A stretch of 64,000 bases of DNA from Warburgia ugandensis. Taxonomy: Eukaryota; Streptophyta; Magnoliopsida; Canellales; Canellaceae. The DNA is taken from positions 37,581,217 to 37,645,216 of the forward strand of contig CP141139.1 in the NCBI GenBank assembly GCA_035236585.1. Reading direction: 5' to 3'. The notes under the pieces were generated by a model that was given only the letters and a program-made list of their open reading frames with translations, ran no database searches and was not told the DNA's origin. Both the position numbers and the translations under genes were made by a program. The first letter of the stretch is position 1, and each line of letters begins with the position of its first letter. Below are positions 11,174 through 22,640 of this stretch, piece by piece.

Positions 11174-12158
11174 TTCACTAGGAGATGTAAGTTCCCTTGA
11201 TTGTTATGGTCATTTAACTCCAATGATGTATATATCAGAAAACCAGAAAAATAGTTCATTCCAAGGGTAAATAAATTCTTTTATGTTAGGAGTAAGAGCC
11301 CATCCCTCAAGTCTTTTGAACTCTTTAATGAATTGGGCAAATTAAGACTCTGCAACGTACCCATTCTATTGGATGGTAATTGTATTTTTTTTGCTGGTGT
11401 TTGAAATATCTTCCTCAATGTTTTCTTAATCGTTTCTATGTCCACCAACTTCATTATGCATTACCCCATGTTCAGATTGTCAGCCAGCCGTCTCCTCTTT
11501 TTGGCTGATCAATAGGCTGTAGATTGAGTTCTATAAAAGATTCATTTTTTTTGTGCATTCAATGGGGCTGTAAAGAGCATCCAGATTTCAAAAAATGCTA
11601 AAAGAACTCAGCTCAGTATCTATGGTTGCTCGAACTTGAGGGACTCCAAGTTAGCTAATGGTTTTTCTTATGTTTTGAAATTTGAACAAGGGCAAAATTG
11701 TAAGGTTCCCGACTTGAACCAAATTATTAGTTGTATGAATTCGAAAGGAAAAGAAATGATAGGAGAAAAGCGAAGTTTGAAAGAATTGAAATATCTATTT
11801 ATTTGTGTGCTAGTATTGCCAAATCGGCCAAATCGGCTCATTGGCCTTGCTTACACATGGTACAGATGTCTGGAGATCATGCATGTGATATGGTTGCCAT
11901 CAGCGGTTGGTCCCTCTTTCTTGATTCAAAGGGGATATTTCAGATTTGGCAATTGACACTTACTGGCCTTGATCATATGTCCAGACGTTGAAGAACCAAA
12001 GGTTTTTATTAAATTTGGCCTAGCAAACTTCCCATTAAAACCTTTCAATGCCGTACGTGCTTGCAGGCCTTGATAACTGGTCCATGAGTGTAGGACCAAA
12101 TTTATTTATACGAAAGGCTTCTATATTGTCTGGTGGTAGCTACCATCCAGTACCTGTG
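11174..12158. other. PIG-A 3' flank, no further gene recognised
   Basis: This presumably contains the PIG-A 3' UTR in its first few hundred bases. Overlapping open frames at 11,636-11,991 and one at 12,048-12,362 show no family-like motif and overlap a SINE at their end. No polyadenylation site can be fixed with confidence. Confidence 0.4.
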
Positions 12159-12321
12159 TTACCATCCATATATATAAAAGAAAAGGACAACCGTGGGGTC
12201 AGGGAAAAGGGTGGACCACAAGGGTCTATAGTACGTATCCCTGCATTTTACAATAGGTTGTTTTCACATTTTGAACCTGTGACATCAAGTCACGACAACT
12301 TTATTGTTACCATCCATATAT
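12159..12321 (-). mobile_element. Au-type SINE, copy 4 (diverged, downstream of PIG-A)
   Basis: A diverged antisense copy (12,174-12,306) retains the ggtggaccacaagggtctatag block, the tgcattttacaatagg block and the B-box region aacctgtgacatcaagtcac. The tRNA-like head is shortened. Perfect 15-bp target duplications, ttaccatccatatat, flank it at 12,159-12,173 and 12,307-12,321. Confidence 0.9.
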
Positions 12322-12969
12322 GGCATGTGTATATGAGGGAAGACTCGAAAGTCCAACCTTAATTGTGTTATTATCATGTCTAGCCAGGATGCTTTGTCTT
12401 TTTGTAGCCACTTCAATCACATGATGAGGCATTCTATGAGAAAGTGTGTTGGTGACATGATAAAAGTGTGTTGCTTCTTGGCACAATAAAATGTGGCCAG
12501 GTATCTATGTTTTAGTTATGACATTTTCATATGAGGATTGATTCCAATTGGAGCATTTCTCATTTGTAATTTCTACCTCTATCAAATCAATGTGGTTTGA
12601 GTAGGATGAAATCAACTTAGAGGGGGGAAAGTTAATTCATTTAGACCGACTTCAGGGGAAATCTGTTTCCGATGGCCACAATTAATCTACAGTGTGACTG
12701 TTTAGTATGCAGAGACAGATCAATTGACAATCCTAAGCATCAGAAGTCTTCTATATCAGTGAGTCCCACATAGCTTCTGTATAGCTGAGCCATTTTGAGG
12801 CACAGAAGATGGAGCTGAACCTAAGAATCACCATGATGGTGTCAACGACCTCCTTAGCATTGTTGCTGTCATCTTGAACGAGGTGGAGGCCAAAGATTAG
12901 AGCAGGGGTAGGTGAAGATGGGATTAGGATTAGTTAGCACAACAAATGCACAGAAGTGGAAGATGGAGG

Positions 12970-13480
12970 CAAGTTCCAGGAGATGAAGGGATATATTGGC
13001 AGCCAGTGGGGTTCATCAGGAGATGCCAGGGTCCAAGGATTGCAGCTTCTAACTGTTGATAGTTTTCTACCTTCAACATTACTAAAACCATCTTTAAGTC
13101 ACCTGATTGGACCATTGGAGCATCCATTTGGATGCAGTTCTTAGGCCATCACATCTCTTTGTTAGCAGATGAACACCCTGGATCTTCCTGATGTTGTGGG
13201 CGGGATATATCTCCAAAGTAGTTCTTACTGGTCATCTCATGGGTGATTTGTTTTCCAGAATGACAGCTTAGAATATTGACCCATAGACCTTATTTCTTTT
13301 GCTTTATAGTCTATGCAGAGAATATCCTCTATAGTCATCCTAAATTAAAAAGTTGATGATTTGTTTTCCAGAATGACAGTTTAGAATATTGACCCATAGA
13401 AGTTATTTCTTTTGGTTAATAGTCTATGCAGAGAATATCCTCTATAGTCATTGTAAATTAAAAAGCTGATTTGTTGACTT
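12970..13480 (+). repeat. Local direct duplication, unit A (with an internal tandem repeat)
   Basis: Unit A shares long stretches with 13,662-14,065 in the same orientation: agccagtggggttcatcagg, then gtcacctgattg, then ggagcatccatttgga, then ctctttgttagcagatgaa, then the ttgttttccagaat...gagaatatcctct block. Unit A contains that last block twice (see 13,245-13,470). No protein family is recognisable in it. Confidence 0.85.
13245..13470 (+). repeat. 113-bp tandem duplication
   Basis: Two adjacent copies, 13,245-13,357 and 13,358-13,470, each start gatttgttttccagaatgac and include gagaatatcctctatagtca. Only a few substitutions separate them, so the duplication is younger than the larger A/B duplication, whose unit B has one copy of this block. 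Confidence 0.9.
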
Positions 13481-13661
13481 TTCAAGCTTTTCATTCTTCT
13501 AATCATTGAGCACATTTAGCAAATGATGATTGAAGTTCTAGCTACTGCAAACTGTAGTGTAGTTAAAACTGTGCCGATGACATAGGACTCTAATTTACAC
13601 CAGTGGCCTTGTTTCTTGCAGCTTGCAACTAATCACTAGGTTCTCATTGGAACCAGTGGCA

Positions 13662-14065
13662 GGAAATGAGGGGATATATTGTTAGCCAGTGGGGTTCATC
13701 AGGAGATGCCTGGGTCCAAAGATTGCAACTTCTGACTGTTGATAGTTTGCTTTCTTTAACTTTTATTTAAACCATCTGTAAGTCACCTGATTGAACCGTT
13801 GGAGCATCCATTTGGATTCAGTTCTTAGGCTGTATCATCTCTTTGTTAGCAGATGAATTCTCTGGATCATGCTGATGGTATGGGTGGATATATGACCAAT
13901 GTAATTCTTATTGATCATCTCATGGTAGGAATTGTTTTCCAGAATAATAGCTTAGAATATCGACACAGAGACCATCATATTTGTTTTGCTTTATAGTTTA
14001 TGTAGAGAATATCCTCTGCAGTCATCCCAAACGTAAAAAGTTGATTTGTCGACTTTTCAAGCCTT
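13662..14065 (+). repeat. Local direct duplication, unit B
   Basis: This is the second copy of the 12,970-13,480 sequence, diverged by scattered substitutions and small gaps. It ends at gacttttcaagcctt, immediately before the truncated Athila-like LTR fragment that starts near 14,072. Confidence 0.85.
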
Positions 14066-14071
14066 TGAACC

Positions 14072-14207
14072 TGTTAAATATCACGTTTTTGAATTATTAG
14101 ATTAAAAATACGTTTTATAAAATTTCGTTCAAAACCCGGATTTAACACTATAAGTTATAACACATGGCAACTAATTGGATACTTTTTATTCAAAATTTAA
14201 CACTTAT
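14072..14207 (-). mobile_element. Athila-like LTR fragment (first about 135 bp of an LTR)
   Basis: The reverse complement begins GATAAGTGTTAAATTTTG and continues with blocks matching the LTR starts at 18,180 (-), 21,232 (-) and 45,422 (+), including caattagttgccatgtgtta. Only the beginning of the LTR is present; it stops at the edge of duplication unit B. Confidence 0.75.
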
Positions 14208-15008
14208 CTCATATCTTTCATAACAATCTTTGTTTATCCTTATACCCCTTGTTTTGATAACACTATCTTAAGTCCATGTTTCATCCTAACAGGAGTCCTA
14301 GCTTGATCTTAGGAGAAGTATGATTTGGATATGGTTATAAATGAGTAGGATTTTGATAAAATGTAGCATTCTTTAATAGTTGATATCCTTTCCTTGAGAC
14401 CATATCAGATTTTTTTTCTTTCTTTTAATGCTATTGTTCTTTAGTATTAAATATGAGAGATTATTTGGTTTTGATAACCATTATTCAACTCACATATTTA
14501 TGAGAGCATAACCCACTTTCAATAGACTTCTAAGTGTGTTAAATATCTTATGAGATTTGAAGTCAAAGCATACATTTGGATGGTAATTTAGGTTATAATT
14601 TGCTTCAAAACCAATAATTATATATATATATATATTGGATATATTCACATAATCAAATTTTGAAGCCGATGAAATGGAATATCTTTAGCATAGGGGTAGG
14701 ATTTTGAACTATTGGTCATTTATATTACCATGCTATAATTAAAAATTTAGTGAAAAATGAATAAAAGAAAATTCTCTCATATAAATGAAAGACTTTCATT
14801 AAAGTTTTGAAATGTTTATGGGTATGATTTTTGAAAACCCTTGCAAGACTACAACAAGTTCACTAAGGATAACCAAGGGATTTAAAGGCTTTTTACATAT
14901 GCTAAATGCAGATGATAGCACTTGTAAAAGTGATTAGCATTTTTTAGATTTTTTTTATTTTCTTTTTTGTAGTTTTATTTGAGGACAAGCAAAATCTAAG
15001 TCTGAGGG
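14208..15008 (+). mobile_element. Athila-like 3' untranslated region fragment (plus strand)
   Basis: The stretch at about 14,830-15,008 resembles 45,240-45,420, which lies just before the plus-strand Athila 3' LTR. Shared features are cccttgcaagac / ccctcacaagac, a caagggattta-type block, gtgatta words, then a T-rich run. It ends with tttgaggacaagcaaaatct, then ctgagggta. A 'gaggacaag...' block followed by a G-rich polypurine tract is characteristic of the 3' end of Athila-type elements. An (AT)n run lies at about 14,617-14,636. Confidence 0.55.
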
Positions 15009-15609
15009 TATTGGATATACATAGAAATATTACATGCATATCTCTATATTTAGCAGCTTTTAGCCCTAAATTTTTCATAAATATTATTAATTAGGGTTAA
15101 TTGTACATTTTTTAGGTACATTGTACAAATGAGAAAAGGGTATTTTTGGTAATTTTAAACTTAAAAAGAGCAAGAGTGCCTTCTAAGCAACATATTGGGC
15201 CCTAAACGTGCCAAACATAAAGTTTGGAAGTTTATACTAAAAATTGGGTGCCCTTATCAAAGTCAAAGCAATTAGAAACCATAAATGATCATTGACCTTA
15301 TCTGTACTAAAAAGGGTGTTCATATCAAAAGTAAGGTCACAGAACTTCTCATGCATGCATGCAAGCTATCAACTACCTTGGGAAGCTTCTAAGGCAAGCT
15401 CAAATCACATATATTGGTATCACATACATTGACAACTTTTCTGAAATAAAATAAGTCAAAAGATTAGAGCCTGCATGAGACATATTCCTTACACTCTTTC
15501 CTACTCAACCAAAAGAGGAACCACCTAAGGAGCCACACGAATTTTTCCATGCAAGGTGGTGAGTCACACTCAATTCCATGTTTATTACATGAGAAAAATA
15601 AGGCATATG
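15009..15609. other. Probable LTR-derived sequence, family unclear
   Basis: The sequence follows the degenerate polypurine-like ctgagggta and would be the start of a plus-strand LTR if that reading is right. It does not align by eye with the TGATAAG-type LTRs nearby. No coding potential was seen. Confidence 0.3.
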
Positions 15610-18180
15610 GTGTAGCTTTAAAATTACTTACAAGTGCACGAATCAATGTAGAATTAGCACGCAAGAGAGGTCAAACCCATGAGGAATCTCACAAATATGT
15701 ATGTTAAATGGATCTTATTTAAGTGCTTAACTTTAGCCAAATAGAGAGATTGATTTGATTTGAATTTAAACTAAGAAAGTTAATGTATGAAATTAGAAAT
15801 TACAATTAAAAGAAACTTGTTAAAATTAAAATTAAGCAATGGAATTAGAAACTAACATGCACTTAACAAAAGGAACTAATGAGAAAAAAGCATGAATTAA
15901 ACTGAGAAACTCACTTAAGGAAACTACTAAAAAGGAAACTTTTCTAATTTAACACTTTTCTAATCTAGAATTAGAAACTTTTTAAAACCAAATCAGGAAA
16001 CCTTCTAAACCAAAAATTAGATGCAAACAACTAAATAACAACTACTAAAATAAGAGTAGGCAACTATATCAACCAAGGATCAAAGAGAAAAGTAACCTAG
16101 TATCACGTGCATAATCCATGGATTGTGTGCATTGTTCATGGGTTGAAAGATGCCAGATTTGATGCTTTAAATGCAAACTATCATGCAACCTAAGCTATGC
16201 ACCTAACAAACAACCTAAAATGCTAAATGCCTTCCTATAGATTCAAGCAATTTAGATATTTTGATTGCTGGAAACAAAACATAAATATTAAGGTGAAAAA
16301 TTCTAGATTTTAAGCACTTAGAACTTCTAATCAAATATAGTATATAAAGCAATTGGAACAATAACTTTTATGCAATATAACAACCCAAATCTAAAGTTCT
16401 TTGATAATAGAAACATTCAATAAAAGGAATCCTCAAAAAAAATTATTGAATTAATGCCAAATTACATCAAATTTCTCCACATAAAACAAGGTATTAGTCT
16501 TGAAATTGTATAGGAAACTAAGCCCTAAAACATAATCTAAACGACAACAAAAATACAATATCAAGCTTCTAATCTAAAGTACATGACATGTAAAGAAAAC
16601 TCAGAAAGGAATTCAAGAGAAAAGAAGGCAAATACAATGAACTACAGCAAGGAAAGTGCACCTAAATTAAGATGAATCTAAGGTAGAAAAGATGCAAAAC
16701 TGAGGGAAGAAACCAAGGCTCTAAGTTATCTCTTCTCTTAGCAGTTACTACCAGAGAAGAGTTAGCTTCGATCTTTGTTGAATAAGCCAAGGAAACTAGA
16801 TAATTGAAGCAATAAACAAAGGACTTAAGGGCTGGAATTATGCTTATGGGATTCAAGTACAAAACAAGAACAATTTAGGACAATGAAATTAATGCAAGGA
16901 AAGAAAACTACTAAGCTAACTTGGATAGAAATTGACTAGAGAAATAATTAGAAATTCAAAGTAAGAAAAGCACAAAAGAAAACCAAAGTCCACCTCCAAT
17001 GATCTCCAAGCAAAGAGTGCAATGTTTCAAGGTTGTCTAACTAAATCTGTACTTAAGTAAAAACATGAGAAACATGGAGGATTTATAAATGACTAGATTT
17101 CTAACATAGGAAAGGCTGAATCAAAGAGGAAAGGAGATCTAGACCTAGGGTTTCAAGGTAGGAAAGTTAAGTAGAGAGAGAAAAGGAAAGTTAGGTGAAA
17201 GATGAGGTGGAGTGATAATGTAAGAGGTGACATGACTGGTTTCTAATTTGACAAAAAGAGTGAGAGGCATCTTTTTCTTCATAAGGAGGTGTGGAACTCA
17301 TCCCTTCCTAATTGGATGGTGATTGCATGGAATGAAGAGACAATATTGAGGTGAAAAAGTTAGGAAAAACCTAGGGTTTGATGCGTATTGAAAGGACATA
17401 GATCTCGGGGTTTCATTATTAGGATACCACCAAAATTGACAACTAAGCAAGGGGGGAGGCATCACCTTCTAGGAAGGTAGCTCACTCCTTTATTCAAATA
17501 ACTTGTAATCCTAAGCTTATGTGGTGGAAAAGATTAGGAAATGGATTAGGAAAGTGGGGTTTTCTCTCTTGGTAGGCCCCTCAATGCACGATCATCTTAA
17601 CTTTTATAATTTTCTCTTAAAATCACTTTAAAATCACATTTTCAACATAGATAGTTGCTTGAATTTATGCTCCAACCATGTGCTCCATGTGGCATTCATC
17701 CATGGCTTCATGGCTCACTCTGAATAATGCTTAGCTTTAAGGCTTGAGTAGCTTGACTTCCTTAGGTTTCCTAGTTGGTTTAGGAAACCTCATGAACAGC
17801 TTCAATTCTCATGCAAAGTGGCAGAAGCGTATGACTTTTTGCTTGGATCATTTTAATCACATTTTCTTTCTTCGAATTTCTTCCAGGGGTGTCTTCTCCA
17901 ACTTTACAAAGCACAATATAGGCTATTAGATCATCTTTTCACTTCCTACAAAAGTAAAAAAATAAAAATAAATAAATCATAAAAAATTATGATGATTCAC
18001 ATGCTTACTGTAGATTAGCTTCTGAACCTCCAAAATATCAAACTTTTAAATTATTAGGTTAGAAATGCATGTGTTACAAAATTCCAAAAAAAAAAAAAAA
18101 CCCTAAAATTATGCCTATCTTTAATAACACATCGACTACTAATTGATTACTTTCTATAAAAAAAAATTGAAAACTTATCA
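15610..18180 (-). mobile_element. Athila-like LTR, near full length (about 2.57 kb)
   Basis: The reverse complement starts TGATAAGTTTTCAATT at 18,180 and has a TATA box (ttataaatcc) near 17,085. It ends with a gggtttgacctctc...cgtgcacttgtaagt block near 15,610. The same start and end blocks bound the plus-strand LTR at 45,422-48,079, and the lengths agree (about 2.57 versus 2.66 kb). No open frame inside is meaningful. The exact 3' end and target duplication were not resolved, so solo LTR versus element remnant is undecided. Confidence 0.75.
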
Positions 18181-19930
18181 AATTAAAAGAGGAGAAGCTA
18201 AAGGAGTGAAGAGAAAAGACACTTATGAGAAATCAGCAAATGGAAATCATCCTTACTTCTTAAACATAAAGGCCAAGGTCCTTATTCATGCATATTCGAA
18301 GCAACCAATGAACACTCATCAAACAAGTATAGATCAGTGGAAAGATAGACTGCAATGTAAACCAAACCTATGACCCATTGGTGGAGGGCAGCCCATTTAT
18401 TTTGATGGAAGAAAAAGCCCTCCTTCAAGGGAGAAGATGTCCAACTCACTTGGCACCTGATTTGTTAGAGGAAATTATGGTGGGCTGGGACAAAAATATG
18501 GGGATATCAAGAGTGGATAAGGAAATTTTAAAGGAATCTAGGCCATCCACTCTAAGGCACCTCCATCTAACAATGGACAGAAAAGAAGCCCTTAAAGAAG
18601 ATCTTTTTGGATAAGAAGCATCCAACGAAATCTCATGCACTCAAGTTGGGTTAAAAATGATCCAAGGGCCAAGAATGAAGGTGAGAAAAGTTACAAACCC
18701 TAGCCACAATTCCATTGTTGAAAAGCCAAACCAAAACTCTAAGGAGGAAAGATTCCCAAAACCCATTTCCATTCAAGGGTCCATCTTTGTTTTAGACTTT
18801 ATGAACTTCCATTACACCCATATCAAATCCCATGCCTCCTCTCCCATATCTTTTGATTTCCCACTTCTTTTCCTTTATTTTCTCCCTTTACTTACTATCT
18901 TTTTTCACTCCTAGCCTATATTCCTTACCATCTTAGCATATCCCCTTCCCTTCAAACCTTATCTCCTTCCTTCCCCATCTCCCCATCTCCTCTCATTCCC
19001 CATTTTGATTCCACACCCCCTACTTTTAATGCATGATTTCTTTCTTCCTCTCACCTTAAATTCTCACCATCTAACACTCCCTTCTTCTTATGATATTCAT
19101 CCTCCATTCCCTAGGGCTTGCACTCCAAAAATCTATAAACAAAGGTAAAGGAGAGGAGTTCTATCTATTACATTTCCCTAGACCTTGAAAGCTAAACTTA
19201 GGAGAAATTGAGGAAGAGAGATCGTTCTTACCAAAGTTCCCCTAGATTGACATATCCACATCCATTGGAGAAGAGGTAAGCGTCTCATCCACCCACACTT
19301 TCTACCATCTTCTTTCTCATTCTCCTTTCTTTATTTTCTCTTTTTCATTACATTACACTCACCATTGCACTCATCTAGTATTACTCGCACTAAGTACTCC
19401 TTTTTTGCCTCAACTTTAATGCATTAGTCTTTCCATTGTATGCATCTCACTTTCATCACCTTAGAAGTTGCACACATCTCCTGTCTCATCCTTGCATATA
19501 TCACCTTTGCATATTAGATTTACCTGCACCATAGCATTACTCTCATGCTTACACACCTCATCCCTTCACCAACCTCTTGCATGCATCTCATCTCCCTACC
19601 TTCCCTTACCAACTTGTCTTTCATGTTTCTTGTTTACACACATTAGATTAGGATGCATAGCCTTCACCATCTTAGTCATGCACACATCCTCCACTCTAGC
19701 CTTGTACACCTCAAACCTTTAGCCTACATGCAATCACCCCTTCTTTCCCTTCCACACTTTCTACCTTACATTCTTCAAAGCACTCCCTGTTCTTTAATTA
19801 CCTACATGTACACACCCCTCCTTACATTCTACTACATGCATTTAACTTTTTCCTCCTTTATCTCATTCCACATATCTTTCTTTTCTTTTTGAGATTTTGG
19901 AATATAAGAAGAAAAGAAAAGAAACCTTGT
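18181..19930. mobile_element. LTR-derived sequence with a 1-kb pyrimidine-rich block
   Basis: From about 18,780 to 19,900 the plus strand is strongly C/T-rich. Open frames in it (18,657-18,914; 19,468-19,892) are low-complexity and not genes. The CT-rich block resembles the one at 46,170-46,400 in the plus-strand Athila LTR, and ctataaac near 19,133 could be a TATA box. However, 19,880-19,930 continues the minus-strand LTR copy ending at 21,236. The orientation of this stretch is therefore uncertain. Confidence 0.4.
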
Positions 19931-21236
19931 ACCCTTCTATGGCAGCCAAGGACTCCTTCCAATCCTAAAGCATGTTGAGGAGATCAAGTGCATTTAAAAA
20001 GCCATCCAAGTTCCTAGCTAAAGGCATTATAGTGAAGAATAGGAGGAATCCATGTGTATTTATAGATGAATTGTCTCCTCTTCAAATGAGGCACATTCTA
20101 GGAAAGAGAGGTAGATCTAGATCTAAGAATTTGAATAGGAAAGTGAGGTAGAGAGTGGAGAAAATTTAGGTGCAAGATGATATAAACAAGTGATGTAAGC
20201 AAGTGACATGGCTGGTTTCCTATTTTAAAAGTGGGGAAGGCATCTTTTTCTTAGGATGGTGGGTGGAATTCTACCTCCCATAATTGGATGGTGACTGAAT
20301 GGTAGAAAAGGGAGATACATGGTGATGGATAAAGGTAAAAAAAAATTGGTAAGAGATCTAGGGTCTTGAGATGTGTTGGACGAAGATATTTAGGGTTTTC
20401 TAATTAGGAAACTACTTGAATTAAGCATCCAAACAAGGGGGGAGGCGTCACCTTCAAAGAAGGTGACTCCCTCTAGAAGATAAAATCATGGAACCCTATC
20501 ATAAAAGGGGGGAAAAAATGGGAAAGTGGGATTTTCTCTCTTAATAGGTTCACCAATGCATGGTCACCTTACCTTTTATAATTATTACTCGAAACCTTCT
20601 AATTATCCCTTGAAATCACACCTTTTAACATTGGACAATTGCTTGAAATGGTCCTCCAATAGTATTGCTCCATTTGACATTTATTCATGGCTTGATGGCT
20701 CATTCTTTGGTGGCTTAAGTGGCGTCAATGCTTGGCTTAAAGGCTTGAATAGCTTGGCTTCCTTTGATTTCCTAGTTGGACTAAATAACCTTATGTATGG
20801 CTCTAATTCTCATGCAAAGTGGTGAAAATGCATGACCTTTTGCATGGATCATATCAACCACCTTTGATTTCTTCTAATTTCTTCTGGAGACACGATCCCC
20901 ACACCCTTAAGAGGGGCACACCATCCCATGTACCCCCAATGAGCTAACTGCAGAGCTTGACCCATGAAAAACTTTGTGAATCACAATAGAGGCTGTTGGA
21001 TCATCTTATCACTCCTTACAAAATATTTAAAAACTAATTAAATCCTACAAAATTATGATGATTCACATGCTTACTCTGGATTAACTCTTGAACCTTCAAA
21101 ATATCAAACTTTTAAATCATTAGGTTAGAAATGCAAGTCTTATAAATTTTCAGAAAAACCTTAGGATAATGCTTATAATTTATAACACATGGGCTACTAA
21201 TTGGGTACTTTTTATACAAAATTGAACACTCATCAA
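19931..21236 (-). mobile_element. Athila-like 3' LTR, 5' half
   Basis: The reverse complement starts TGATGAGTGTTCAATTTTG near 21,232 and parallels the 18,180 copy block for block: the accacatgggctactaatt region, the gaaccttcaaaatatcaaac region and the cttcatgcaaagtgg region. A TATA box (ctataaatacacatgg) lies near 20,055. It follows the integrase remnant at 21,640-22,200 in the order expected for a 3' LTR. Confidence 0.75.
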
Positions 21237-21639
21237 AACTTACCACAAAGCCTAAATAAAAAATCAAAATTTTTAATGATTTTTAACTAAAAAATTAACA
21301 AAAATACCTAACACCAACAATGAATACATCAAATTTTGAAATACCTTAACCCTATACTTAAATCAAACATTGTCCTCAATGCTCAAAACTAGACACCATG
21401 GAAAAATAACAAAGCTAAGAGATAAAGGTGAAAAGAATTGTAGCTATATGTTGATTATGGTACATATATCTCTTGATGTGAACATTCTTATGCATTTGAA
21501 ATAAAAAATAATATACAAATATGAATGTAGATGCTCAACTTCTAAAAGAGCCTACCAAAACCTAAACCTACACAAATATGATACATCAAATATGTAGTGG
21601 ATTAATCTTGATAAATATGATCCTTGAGGGAAACTTTCT

Positions 21640-22201
21640 TCTCCACATCAAGGATCCTTAACTCTTAAGAATGGTTTTAACCATTGACCATTGACCTTGG
21701 AAATGATTCCATCTTTCTCAATTTTGATAACCCTATGAGGATAAATACTATGAAAATGATAGTCCTTTGAGATCTTGATTTCCCTATAAAGAGATGGAAA
21801 TGAGAGTTGTATAAAAGGCCTTTTGATCATGTATTAAATACTTTCATAAAAATATTCCTATCCTATCATGAACCAACTTCATATGATCGTTATACTATTT
21901 CGCAGTCTCATAGGCATCTCTCCTAGTCTACTCCAACTCTTTGAGTTGGATTTTCCTATGGGTGTTGGATTTTTCAAAATCAAAGTTGAGTTGTTTAATA
22001 ACCTAGTATGCTTTGTTTCTAACTCAACTAGTAAGTGACAAGCCTTTCGATAAACTAAGCAATATTGTCTCATTCAAACTGGAGTCTTGAAAGCAGTACG
22101 GTAAGCCTATAGTGCATCACTAAGTCATAAAGACCAATCTTTTCAACAACGATTTACTGTTTTCTCTAATATGTGTTTTATTTCCCTATTATATACATCT
22201 A
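21640..22201 (-). pseudogene. Athila-like integrase C-terminal remnant, cut by a CACTA insertion
   Basis: On the minus strand the conserved integrase blocks of Athila-like Ty3/gypsy elements appear in order: VDVYNREIKHILEKTV (from 22,200), a DWSL...AYRTAFKTP block, VYRKACHLLVELE near 22,040, and the C-terminal KVNGQWLKPFL near 21,690. Frameshifts and stops separate them. The coding sequence is intact right up to 22,201, where it meets the CACTA terminus. Downstream (21,240-21,640) is non-coding 3' sequence including a ttgaggacaatgtttgattt block typical of Athila 3' ends, then the 3' LTR. Confidence 0.8.
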
Positions 22202-22440
22202 CACTACTACACAAGGGGCTTTTAAAGTTGGTGAAAAATGATAATAGAAGTTGCTTAAAATGTTACTTCTATCAAGCCAACTTGAAAAGTTGATAGCTTT
22301 TAAAGTTGCTTAGGTAAACAACTATAAAAATCAAGGATCTTTGAAGTCTTTTAAACAAATGACTTCAAAAGTCACAAACGTTTCAAGTCATTTAGCCCTC
22401 AACGACTTCAAAAGTCCTTTATATATATATATATATATAT
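22202..22440 (+). mobile_element. CACTA (En/Spm) transposon terminus with subterminal repeats
   Basis: The sequence begins CACTACTACACAAGGGGC, a plant CACTA-type terminal repeat. It is followed by closely spaced copies of a CTTTTAAAGTTG / GACTTCAAAAGTC palindromic motif (22,220-22,420), as in En/Spm subterminal regions, and an (AT)n run at about 22,420-22,440. It abuts the Athila integrase coding sequence at 22,201, so the insertion point is precise. The opposite terminus was not identified. Confidence 0.75.
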
Positions 22441-22475
22441 TCCAAGCACTACCACCTATATACATTGAATAGAAC

Positions 22476-22640
22476 ATACTTCTTATAACCATATACATAT
22501 GAAAAACAAACATCTACTACAACATCCACATCTATCTTGATACATCTGATACTTCTAACAATCTTTATACACATAAAAAACAAACATCCACTACAATGTG
22601 CATCCATATCTTTCTTGATACACCCAATACTTCTTATAAT
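22476..22640. repeat. About 75-bp tandem repeat inside CACTA sequence
   Basis: Units begin atacttct at 22,476, 22,549 and 22,627 (the last partial). Each contains aaaaaacaaacatc and an acatccacatctatcttga-type block. The spacing is 73 and 78 bp, and the units are diverged. Confidence 0.6.

Noticed and set aside
18657-19892. Several open frames rich in Ser, Leu, His and Pro
   Set aside because: They are translations of a low-complexity C/T-rich block in LTR-derived DNA.
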